Shown here piece by piece: positions 26,587 through 34,029 of a DNA stretch of 64,000 nt. Numbering within the stretch: position 1 is the stretch's first letter; each line of letters starts with the position of its first letter. Origin of the DNA: Gemmatimonadota bacterium (lineage in GTDB: Bacteria; JAAXHH01); contig JAPPBT010000060.1 in NCBI GenBank assembly GCA_026702745.1, forward strand, positions 1-64,000, given 5' to 3'. The notes under the pieces are model-generated. The model was given only the letters and a program-made list of their open reading frames with translations. It was not told the origin of the DNA and did no database searches. A program made the position numbers and the translations under genes.

Positions 26587-27699
26587 GTGAGGAACAGGCC
26601 GGTCACGATCAAGGACATCGCCAGGCGGCTGGGCATTTCGTACTCCACGGTCTCCCGGGCGCTGTCTCCCCGCATGTCCCACCTCGTAAAGGAACAGACG
26701 CGTCTGCTTGTGAGACGGACCGCGGCGGAGATGGACTATTCGCCCAATCTCATGGCCCAGGCTTTCGTACAGGGAACGGAAGGCGTCCTGGGGCTGGTGA
26801 CCAACCGGATCGGCCAGGAATTCACCGGCCGGCAGATCAGCCACCTGGTGCGGGCCGCCGCTCGAGAAGGTTACCAGGTGCTGGTCGCGGCGGTCTCGAG
26901 CCGGACCGCAACATCCGCGGCGGTCTCGAGCCGGACCGCACCTTTCGGGAAAATCGACAGTGCCGAACAGCCAGGAAAGGCCAAAAGGTCTGAACAGGCT
27001 GAACGATCCGATCAGGCTGAGCAGTTCATGCATCTGAAGGCCCGTGACGTAGACGGCATACTGGTCCAGGCACTCGGTGACGAAAGCGAGTCGGCCCGGA
27101 TCGTCCATGCCGCGAGAGGAAAACTGCCCGTCGCGGCCTTTGGATACGCCGTGGACGATGTATCGAGCGTTCTCCTGAACCCGGCCCCGGGCATGCAGGC
27201 GGTCACCGAGCACCTCATCGGTCTCGGGCATGAACGGATCTGTTTCCTGGGCGAAGACCCGATCGGATCGGACGGTCCTCGTTCACATGTAATGGGTTAT
27301 CGCACCGCGATGCGCAGACACGGACTGACACCCCGCATCGTTCCGGTCGAAGCCGGAAGCGCCCGTTCCGGATACAACCTGGGCAGGGCGCTGCGCGGCC
27401 GGTATACGGCCCTTGCATGTTGCTCTGATTACACGGCCCTCGGCGTCTGCAGGGGACTGATCGAATCCGGCGTGCGGGTTCCCGATGACATGGCGGTAAC
27501 CGGTTTCGGAGACAGCGAAGTCTCGGCCTACGTCAGGCCATCCCTGACTACGCTAGCCATCCCCTTCGAAGATATGGCCGCCCAGGTTATACAGGACATC
27601 ATTCACCAGATCCACGACCGCACCGCCCCGCGGCGGAGTGTATTCAGCCCCGATCTTATCGTCCGGGAATCCTGCGGCGCGGATAAGATCACACCATAG
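26587..27699 (+). CDS. LacI-family transcriptional regulator 1
   Basis: Helix-turn-helix VTIKDIARRLGISYSTVSRAL at the N-terminus (spanned loosely), then a periplasmic-binding-protein-like effector domain ending in DLIVRESCG. The GTG at 26587 is chosen because GGGAG lies about 10 nt upstream and the HTH begins five residues in; ATG 26536 would add 17 residues. Compared with its two neighbours, a loop before the FMHLKARDVDGILVQ segment is enlarged by about 25 residues (Ser/Glu/Gln/Lys-rich) and carries an exact 25-bp repeat in a 30-bp period (26886-26910, 26916-26940). First of three tandem paralogs; the effector is probably a sugar or nucleoside, unknown. Confidence 0.9.
   Translation: MRNRPVTIKDIARRLGISYSTVSRALSPRMSHLVKEQTRLLVRRTAAEMDYSPNLMAQAFVQGTEGVLGLVTNRIGQEFTGRQISHLVRAAAREGYQVLVAAVSSRTATSAAVSSRTAPFGKIDSAEQPGKAKRSEQAERSDQAEQFMHLKARDVDGILVQALGDESESARIVHAARGKLPVAAFGYAVDDVSSVLLNPAPGMQAVTEHLIGLGHERICFLGEDPIGSDGPRSHVMGYRTAMRRHGLTPRIVPVEAGSARSGYNLGRALRGRYTALACCSDYTALGVCRGLIESGVRVPDDMAVTGFGDSEVSAYVRPSLTTLAIPFEDMAAQVIQDIIHQIHDRTAPRRSVFSPDLIVRESCGADKITP
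26886..26940 (+). repeat. In-frame direct repeat (25 bp, 30-bp period) inside LacI-1
   Basis: Two identical 25-bp copies at 26886-26910 and 26916-26940, encoding AAVSSRTA twice. The period equals ten codons, so the frame is kept. It lies in a loop of the effector domain where the two paralogs have no such sequence. Confidence 0.95.
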
Positions 27700-27709
27700 A
27701 AAAAACCGA

Positions 27710-27759
27710 TTGACACGCGCACCGGGCCTGATCAAATTCGTTTTTGCAAACGTGTGTAA
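27710..27759 (+). promoter_or_regulatory. Promoter-like TTGACA and LacI-type pseudo-palindrome upstream of LacI-2
   Basis: TTGACA at 27710-27715, just after LacI-1 ends; the -10 is weak (TCAAAT, 16 nt later). It is followed by TTGCAAACGTGTGTAA at 27744-27759. The 16-mer is symmetric at six of eight positions around a central CG, the geometry of LacI-family operators, and would sit at the transcription start. It shares ACGTGTG with the palindrome before LacI-1. Confidence 0.45.
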
Positions 27760-27856
27760 TTCGCAGCGAAAATCTGAAAAACGGGTACCGGTCCTGGCCT
27801 TCAGGCGGATAACCAGCCGCCGGGGACGCGTCCGTGAAACCGGTGCGGAAGGGACG

Positions 27857-28900
27857 ATGAGAAAGAAGCGGGTGACGATCAAGGACATCGCGAAAACGCT
27901 GGGCATCTCCCACACCACGGTCTCTCGCGCCTTGTCCCGGAACAAGTCGCACATGGTAAGCGAGGATACCCGCAGGCGGGTGGAACGGGTTGCCGAGGAG
28001 TTTTCCTACCGGCCCAACCTCCTGGCCAAGGGATTCGCCACCGGGAAAACGGGCACGCTGGGCCTGCTGACCGGCGAAAGCTACCAGGAGCAGGCCGGCA
28101 CGCAGATCGAGAGCTTCCTGAGAGCCGCGGACGAACGGAACTTCCGGCTCCTGGTGGGCATGTCCGCCGAATGGGACTCCTCGTCCCCTGAGACCGGCCA
28201 GGCCGTGCAGATGGAGCAGTTCATATCAAGCGGCATTGACGGACTCCTGGTCCAGACCATGGGCGACGAGGAAGAGTCGGAGCGTATCCTGGCCACTGTC
28301 GAAGACCGGGTACCCGTAGTGACTTTTCACCATCCCGCCCGGGGCTTCCCCGGCGTGGTACTGGATTTCGCGGCAGGGTTCCACCGGGCGACGGAGCACC
28401 TTATCGCGCTGGGTCACCGGCGCATAGGGTTTCTCGGTGAGAACTGGGAAGGCGCCGGTCATGACACCGCCCGCGGAACGGGGTATTTCAAGGCCATGAC
28501 CGAACACGGCCTCCACCCCGTTTGCCTGCCCGTCGGCCGCCAGCAGACGGAATCCGGCTATCGGCTATCCCGGGAGGTAAAGGACCGGTTCACCGCCCTC
28601 CTGTGCTGCAGCGACTACACGGCCATCGGCGTATACCGCGGCCTGGACGAATTGGGGATCCTCGTACCGGACGACGTGGCCATCGTGGGCAGCGGCGATT
28701 CGGACGTATCGGCTTTCGTGACGCCTGCGCTTACGACGCAGTCGACGCCCTCCAGGGGCATCGCACGTGCGGCGATGGAACTGATGGTGAAGATTCTCGA
28801 GGGCCGGGAGGTGGGATGCCAGATCGTGCTGGCGTCCAATCTGATTGTAAGGGAATCCTGTGGTTCCGGCGCCGTGGATCCAACCACGATGCCGTGGTGA
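27857..28900 (+). CDS. LacI-family transcriptional regulator 2
   Basis: 347 residues, normal for the family. HTH at residues about 5-25 (VTIKDIAKTLGISHTTVSRA), hinge YRPNLLAKGFATGKTGTLGLL, effector domain with LIALGHRRIGFLG, FTALLCCSDYTAIGVYRGL and LIVRESCG. The ATG at 27857 follows GGAAGG by 5 nt; the frame is open upstream but runs back into the end of LacI-1. Closely related to regulators 1 and 3 throughout, indicating tandem duplication. No target operon lies between them, so each may control genes elsewhere or itself. Confidence 0.93.
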   Translation: MRKKRVTIKDIAKTLGISHTTVSRALSRNKSHMVSEDTRRRVERVAEEFSYRPNLLAKGFATGKTGTLGLLTGESYQEQAGTQIESFLRAADERNFRLLVGMSAEWDSSSPETGQAVQMEQFISSGIDGLLVQTMGDEEESERILATVEDRVPVVTFHHPARGFPGVVLDFAAGFHRATEHLIALGHRRIGFLGENWEGAGHDTARGTGYFKAMTEHGLHPVCLPVGRQQTESGYRLSREVKDRFTALLCCSDYTAIGVYRGLDELGILVPDDVAIVGSGDSDVSAFVTPALTTQSTPSRGIARAAMELMVKILEGREVGCQIVLASNLIVRESCGSGAVDPTTMPW

Positions 28901-28919
28901 CCCGCGCGGGGTCCCGCCC

Positions 28920-28991
28920 CTGCCCGGGGTTCCGGCACTGCCCGGGGTTCCGCCGCTGCCCGTCCTTCCGGAGTCGCCCGTCCTTCCGACG
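28920..28991. repeat. Four 18-bp tandem repeats downstream of LacI-2
   Basis: Units 28920-28937, 28938-28955, 28956-28973 and 28974-28991 share the frame CTGCCC(G)...TTCCG. Copies 1 and 2 differ only at the 3' end. They lie 20 bp after the LacI-2 stop and end just before the promoter-like TTGACA of LacI-3. Confidence 0.85.
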
Positions 28992-29006
28992 GCGATTTCA
29001 ACGTCC

Positions 29007-29082
29007 TTGACACGGAACCGCCCCATTTTATCTTTATGGGTGGTGTCATTCTCCGCTATCGTACTGATTCGAAAACGCGTTT
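29007..29082 (+). promoter_or_regulatory. Candidate promoter and palindrome upstream of LacI-3
   Basis: TTGACA (29007-29012), 16-nt spacer, TATCTT (29029-29034): the best sigma-70-like pair in this cluster. Forty bases downstream is the perfect palindrome AAACGCGTTT (29073-29082), a LacI-family-like operator with a CG-containing centre, different in sequence from those before LacI-1 and LacI-2. Confidence 0.45.
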
Positions 29083-29220
29083 CGTCATTCCAACCCGTGC
29101 GTTCACGTCCTAACTCGACCTTTCTGGAATCCTGCACGGTCACGGGCCGTTCCGTCCGCCCGTTCCGGCGCGGGACTGCAGTCGAAGCCAGATCGGCCCT
29201 CGGTTAGATCGGATCGGTCC

Positions 29221-30243
29221 ATGAGAGTCAAGCAGGTCACCATAAAGGACATTGCGCAGAGACTGGGAATCTCCCACTCCACGGTCTCGCGGGCCTTGTC
29301 CCGCAGCGCGGCCTATCTCGTCAGCGAAAAGACCCGGATGCTCGTGAAGCAGACCGCGGACGAGATGCAGTATACGCCCAATCTGATGGCGCAGGGATTC
29401 GTAACGGGCAAGACGGGCACGCTGGGCCTGCTCACCTACCAGATCTCCCTTGAAACGTACGGAAACCAGACGGAACAGATTCTCAGGGCGGCCGAGCGAG
29501 AGCACTATCAGCTGCTGATGGGCATGGCCGTGAACCGGACTTCCCGGTCTTCGCAGGACGACCAGGGCATGCAGATCCGGCAGTTGATCTCAAGGGGCGT
29601 GGACGGGCTACTGATCAACACGCGGGGCGACCGGGGGGAATCGGATCGAATACGGGACATGGTGCGGAACCACATTCCCGTGGTGACGTACTACTATCCC
29701 ACGGAGCATATCAGCGGTGTCGTGCTGGACCTCGAGGCCGACTTCTATCACGCGACAAACCACCTGATCGAACTGGGTCACCGGCGGATCGGGTACATCG
29801 GCCGGAACCTGGATCTCGATAGCCCGGTTTCGTCCAAGGGAAGAGGTTACTGCAGGGCGATGGGGGACAACGACCTGGCCCATGAGATCATCCCTCCTCT
29901 GGGCAGCCGCGGCGAAGGCGGCTATATCCAGGGACTCAACCTGCGGGACCGGTTCACCGCCTTGCTCTGCAGGGATGACTACACGGCGATCGGCGTATGC
30001 CGCGGCTTGCGCGACGGGGGGCTACGCATACCGGAAGACGTGGCCGTGGTGGGTTTCGGAGATATAGACGTGTCGGCCTACCTGTCGCCTGCGCTGACCA
30101 CGATGGCCGTCCCTTACCAGGAAATAGCCGGGACGGCGATTGACCTGTTGCTGCGCAAGATCGGCGGAGAAGACACGACCGAACAGGTCACGCTCCGCTC
30201 CCGCCTCATCGTCCGGGAGTCCTGCGGCGGGAACAAGGATTAG
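29221..30243 (+). CDS. LacI-family transcriptional regulator 3
   Basis: 340 residues. HTH near residues 6-26 (VTIKDIAQRLGISHSTVSRA), hinge YTPNLMAQGFVTGKTGTLGLL, then a type-1 periplasmic-binding fold with LIELGHRRIGYIGRN, DDYTAIGVCRGL and LIVRESCGGN. Its effector-pocket residues differ from the paralogs (for instance YYYPTEHISGVVLDLEADF against FHHPARGFPGVVLDF), suggesting different ligands. The ATG start gives the HTH directly. Convergent with the PhyH gene, 93 bp apart. Confidence 0.93.
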   Translation: MRVKQVTIKDIAQRLGISHSTVSRALSRSAAYLVSEKTRMLVKQTADEMQYTPNLMAQGFVTGKTGTLGLLTYQISLETYGNQTEQILRAAEREHYQLLMGMAVNRTSRSSQDDQGMQIRQLISRGVDGLLINTRGDRGESDRIRDMVRNHIPVVTYYYPTEHISGVVLDLEADFYHATNHLIELGHRRIGYIGRNLDLDSPVSSKGRGYCRAMGDNDLAHEIIPPLGSRGEGGYIQGLNLRDRFTALLCRDDYTAIGVCRGLRDGGLRIPEDVAVVGFGDIDVSAYLSPALTTMAVPYQEIAGTAIDLLLRKIGGEDTTEQVTLRSRLIVRESCGGNKD

Positions 30244-30336
30244 GTCCCGGCGCACGGCCTCCTGGCGTGCCCTCCCCACGGATTCTCGTTCCGGTCCCGG
30301 CCTGCCGAATACATCTCCTCTCAGCGCACGGCCGTT

Positions 30337-31158
30337 TTACGCCCAGCGGTCCAGGCCCAGCAGCCTTCGTCCCAGCGCGGTGAGGCGCGCGGGTTCGCCT
30401 CTGCGCTCGACGCCGCGCGGATCGCCCGGGAAGGCGTCCGGGTTCTTGCGGTTCCTCCAGAGCGAGACGCGGTGTTGCCGGAGGTTCTCGTCATCCTCCG
30501 CGCTCGGGCTCGCGGAAATGTACTGGCTCCAGCGGGGCCGGTCGGAGGTGTTTCGGCTGTTCCCGTGGGGCAGCAGGCTGTGCCAGATGAGCAAGTCGCC
30601 GGCCTTGCCGGGGATGGCGACTGGTTCCAGGCCCGTCATGTCCGGCTGCATGGGATTACGGTCGGGAGGCTGGGTCTTCACCCATTCGAAGAACCGCCTG
30701 TGGAACCCCGGTACGCACTGGAAGCCGCCCTGGTCGGCGTCCGTATCGGTCAGGTACAGCACGCCCTGTACCTTGAACGCCTCGGGATCGACCGCCGTGT
30801 CCGTATCCCAGTGAATCAGTGACTCGTTGAACCCGTGCGGCCGGTCTTCCCGTTCCGGCGGCGTCATGTTCGCACGGTCGATGCTCACCCAGAGCTTCTC
30901 CTCGTTCCACAGGGTCTTGAACGCCTCGTAGACCCGCGCATGCTGCCGGTTGTCCCACATCGCCTGGTGATGGTACATTTCGACGAATCCGAGACGGCGG
31001 GGCGGATCGGCGTACCAGGTCTCTGGATCGCGGGGGTCCAGTTCCAGGAATCCAGCGATGGCCGAAATCGTGGCTTCCAGGTGAGCGGCGGGTACGGCCT
31101 CGGGTATGATCACGTAGCCGTTTTCGTCCCAGCAGGACCACTGATCGTCGGTGAACAA
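30337..31158 (-). CDS. Phytanoyl-CoA dioxygenase (PhyH)-family oxygenase
   Basis: 273 residues; Fe(II)/2-oxoglutarate-dependent oxygenase of the double-stranded beta-helix type. Iron ligands H116 and D118 (IHWDTD) and H198 (LLPHGNSRN), with R202 placed to bind 2-oxoglutarate. Family members hydroxylate diverse small molecules, so the substrate is open. The gene is 78 bp downstream of a Gfo/Idh/MocA dehydrogenase on the same strand and next to the LacI trio, consistent with use of a sugar-like or methylated compound. Confidence 0.9.
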   Translation of the reverse strand: MFTDDQWSCWDENGYVIIPEAVPAAHLEATISAIAGFLELDPRDPETWYADPPRRLGFVEMYHHQAMWDNRQHARVYEAFKTLWNEEKLWVSIDRANMTPPEREDRPHGFNESLIHWDTDTAVDPEAFKVQGVLYLTDTDADQGGFQCVPGFHRRFFEWVKTQPPDRNPMQPDMTGLEPVAIPGKAGDLLIWHSLLPHGNSRNTSDRPRWSQYISASPSAEDDENLRQHRVSLWRNRKNPDAFPGDPRGVERRGEPARLTALGRRLLGLDRWA

Positions 31159-31236
31159 CGCATTTCCTCCCGGCTTGTCGAAGTGTCAAGCGATCGGCGT
31201 GACGGTCCGCCCGGTTCGCCCGTTCTTTCCCGCGGC

Positions 31237-32286
31237 TCAGACCAGGGTTGTTATGGGCACTTCACGGCCCGTTTCGGCGGACCGGTAGATGCCGTTCAAG
31301 ATCTGCTGCACGAGGAGTCCGTGCTCGCCCGGCGCCTCGGACGGTTTCCGGGTCCGCACGCAGTCGATGAAATGTTCCATCTTGAAGCGGAAACCATCCA
31401 TATCGGGTAGATAGTCCGGCTTGATGTTGATCATGGTGCCGGACTGGTCCTTGAAGACGCGGGGCGGACTGAACTGGCCGCCGGCCTTTTCGCCCATCAG
31501 CGAGAAAGTCCATTCTCCCTTTCCGATATGCGCCGCGAAGGAAGCCTCCACGGAGAGCGTGGCGCCGTTGTCGAACCGGATCATCCCCACTGCCAGGTCC
31601 TCGACCGAGTACGTTTCGTGATCCCAGTCGGGCCACATGGATACCGTGTCGCTGGGCCGGTCTCCCAGGTAGGTGTAGGCGCTCCCGAAGGCGCTTACGG
31701 GCTGAGGGGAGCCCATGAGATAGTGGGCCGCTTCGATCATATGCACGCCGATATCGATCAACGCGCCCCCGCCCTGCAGGTCTTTGCGGCCGAAAACGCC
31801 CCAGTTCGGAATCCCGCGGCGGCGGAGGGCCAGGCATCGTCCGTACAGGATCTTTCCGAATTCTCCCCGGTCGATGAAGCGTTTGAGCATCCGGGCCTCC
31901 GGCGCGAACCGGTGCTGAAAACCGATCACCAGGATGCGGCCCGTTTCCCGGCTCGCTTTGACCATATCTGCGGCTTCTTCCGCCGTGATGGCCATGGGTT
32001 TCTCCACCAGGACGTCCTTGCCGGCCCGGAGCGCGTCTATGGTCGGCTCGCAATGGGCGCTGTTCGGGGTGCCCACGGTGACCGCGTCGATCGAATCCAT
32101 CGCCAGCAGTTCCCGGTAGTCCTCGAAACAGTGGGGGATGCCGTACGTTTCCCGGCAGGTATCCAGGGCGGCGCCGCTGATGTCGGCGACCGCCGTCAGT
32201 TCCACGTCGTCCATACCGGACAGGTGCTGCATGTGTTCACGGGCGATGCCGCCCCCACCGATAAAACCGACCTTCGTCTTAGGCAC
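31237..32286 (-). CDS. Gfo/Idh/MocA-family dehydrogenase 1
   Basis: 349 residues; NAD(P)-dependent sugar or inositol dehydrogenase family. N-terminal Rossmann motif GFIGGGGIAREHMQ, canonical VEKPMAIT (the EKP motif with catalytic Lys, about residues 95-97), and the C-terminal alpha/beta domain with GVHMIEAAHYLMGSP. Cytoplasmic, no signal. Upstream of the PhyH gene and likely transcribed with it. The substrate is unknown. Confidence 0.92.
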   Translation of the reverse strand: MPKTKVGFIGGGGIAREHMQHLSGMDDVELTAVADISGAALDTCRETYGIPHCFEDYRELLAMDSIDAVTVGTPNSAHCEPTIDALRAGKDVLVEKPMAITAEEAADMVKASRETGRILVIGFQHRFAPEARMLKRFIDRGEFGKILYGRCLALRRRGIPNWGVFGRKDLQGGGALIDIGVHMIEAAHYLMGSPQPVSAFGSAYTYLGDRPSDTVSMWPDWDHETYSVEDLAVGMIRFDNGATLSVEASFAAHIGKGEWTFSLMGEKAGGQFSPPRVFKDQSGTMINIKPDYLPDMDGFRFKMEHFIDCVRTRKPSEAPGEHGLLVQQILNGIYRSAETGREVPITTLV

Positions 32287-32623
32287 ACTGCCTTCCTTTC
32301 TTCATGCTGCGGATCAGGGTTTCTTCTGAACCGTCACGTCCGATTCGCCGCCTGTTTCGCCGCCCGTTTCGCCGAGGGGCGAGTCGATACGGGGAACTGA
32401 ATCGATGCATTTGTATTCAATACTATGTAGGAACAATCGTGCGTATGCGCGTCGCGCGCGAACGCAAATAATACTTTTGCCGGTCGACGAAATGCAAATA
32501 TATTGCAAGGTAAACCCCGACACAACTCTATCAAGGCACCAGGGAAGGCGCTTTGGCGGGCGTTTGCGATCGAGGTCCGCGCCGGCAAGGCCGCGCGCCT
32601 CTTTTACGCGCAGTGGAGTTTCG
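32287..32623. promoter_or_regulatory. Divergent intergenic region with A+T-rich inverted repeat
   Basis: 337 bp without a gene, between Gfo/Idh/MocA-1 (minus) and the GWxTD gene (plus). Unusually A+T-rich around 32400-32515. TGCAA-ATATA-TTGCA at 32493-32507 is an inverted repeat overlapping a possible -10, and GTATT-C-AATAC is another at 32413-32423. Near 32320-32370 short CGCC(T/C)GTTTCGCC repeats occur. Possible operator and promoters; not proven. Confidence 0.3.
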
Positions 32624-34012
32624 ATGTTCGACGCTGGAAGGTGGATCAAGGTGTTTTCAGGGCTTGCGATGCCGGCCGTAGCGATGCTGCTCGCGGTGCC
32701 GGCCATAACCGTGCTCGCGGCTCCGGCGGCTCCGGCGGCGGTGGCGACACCGGACGCTCCCGCTCCGGCGGACCGCGTTCCCGATCAATCGGGCAGGATC
32801 AACCCGAGTCTAGCCGTGGTGGACATCGTCACCTCGCGCGGCGATACCGTGGACAGCACGCGTGTAGACTGCTACTACCGCCTTTCGAACGAACTGTTCA
32901 GTTTCGTACGGGCCGGGGACCGCTACGCCGCCCGTTTCGAACTTTCGCTGATCGTGATCGACGATGACGACTACCAGGTTACCGCCGAGACCATCCGGGA
33001 TTCGGTCCTGGTGGATTCCGAAGCCGAGATGCGGGTGATGGACCATTCCCGCGCAAAGCTGTACACTACCTACCTTCCCCCGGGCGAGTACGACCTGGAG
33101 ATCAAGCTCTACGACCAGGATACCGGCAGCCAGCATGACATGGCCCGGCCTTTTGAAGTGCCCGATTACTACAAGGACCGGCTGAGCGTAAGTGACATCC
33201 AGTTCGCCGGACTGGTCCTGGAAGGGTCGTCCAACGTCGGCCTGGAACGCAGGGGCATCCGGATAGTTCCCAACCTGACCCGCGCCTTCGGCGAAGACCA
33301 TACCGACATGTACATCTACTACGAGGTGTATTCGGACGCGGCCGGCGAGGCGCAACAGCCGCTGTCTGTGGTGTACAAGATCAAATCACCATCGGGCAAG
33401 GTGATGCTGGACCTTGAGGAACCCCTGGAACGGCAGGGTCATATCGGCGCGTACAGCGGCCGGTTCGATACCAGCGACCTGCCCCAGGGGGTGTACACCC
33501 TCGAGATCGAAGTTGATGACCGCGCCGTTCGAAACCGGGCGAAAGCCGAATCGGAATTCCAAATCACCTGGCAGTTCCTGCTGCCTCTGACGACGGCGAA
33601 GAACTTCAGGGAGATCACCGAGCAGCTCCGGTATATCGCCAAGAACGACGAGCTGGATACGCTGAAGAAATACAGGGACGCGCCCGCGGGAGAACAGAAA
33701 GTCGCCCTGGAAGCGTTCTGGAAACGCCGGGACCCCACGCCCGGAACGGACCGGAACGAGCATATGATCACCTATTACCGGCGGATCGCGTACGCGAACG
33801 AACATTTCGACGACGGACTCCGGAAGGGCTGGCGCAGCGACCAGGGCCGGGTCTATATCGTCTACGGTCCGCCGGACGAGATAGAACGGCATACCTGGGA
33901 CCGGTCCTTCTCCCATCCGTACCAGGTATGGCACTACAACAACATAAGCCGTAGTTTCGTCTTCATCGACTTCGACGGCTATGGCAGGTACCAGCTCTAT
34001 CGGGTGTATTGA
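32624..34012 (+). CDS. GWxTD-domain secreted protein
   Basis: 462 residues. An N-terminal signal (GLAMPAVAMLLAVPAITVLA) is followed by Ala/Pro linker sequence; the middle part (about 55-300) is beta-rich, Ig-like. The C-terminus carries the GWxTD-type domain: KGWRSDQGRVYIVYGPPDE, then YQVWHYNN and a terminal FVFIDFDGYGRYQL. The namesake motif reads GWRSD here. GWxTD proteins are known mainly from FCB-group and Acidobacteria genomes and their role is unclear. The ATG at 32624 follows GGAG by 7 nt and precedes the signal; a longer open frame upstream is rejected. priA begins within 20 bp of its stop. Confidence 0.85.
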   Translation: MFDAGRWIKVFSGLAMPAVAMLLAVPAITVLAAPAAPAAVATPDAPAPADRVPDQSGRINPSLAVVDIVTSRGDTVDSTRVDCYYRLSNELFSFVRAGDRYAARFELSLIVIDDDDYQVTAETIRDSVLVDSEAEMRVMDHSRAKLYTTYLPPGEYDLEIKLYDQDTGSQHDMARPFEVPDYYKDRLSVSDIQFAGLVLEGSSNVGLERRGIRIVPNLTRAFGEDHTDMYIYYEVYSDAAGEAQQPLSVVYKIKSPSGKVMLDLEEPLERQGHIGAYSGRFDTSDLPQGVYTLEIEVDDRAVRNRAKAESEFQITWQFLLPLTTAKNFREITEQLRYIAKNDELDTLKKYRDAPAGEQKVALEAFWKRRDPTPGTDRNEHMITYYRRIAYANEHFDDGLRKGWRSDQGRVYIVYGPPDEIERHTWDRSFSHPYQVWHYNNISRSFVFIDFDGYGRYQLYRVY

Positions 34013-34029
34013 AACGGCGGTCACAGCCT

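Noticed and set aside
30244-30336. Bidirectional terminator between LacI-3 and PhyH
   Set aside because: A GGC...GCC-rich hairpin can be drawn near 30250-30275 but it is imperfect and has no T tract.
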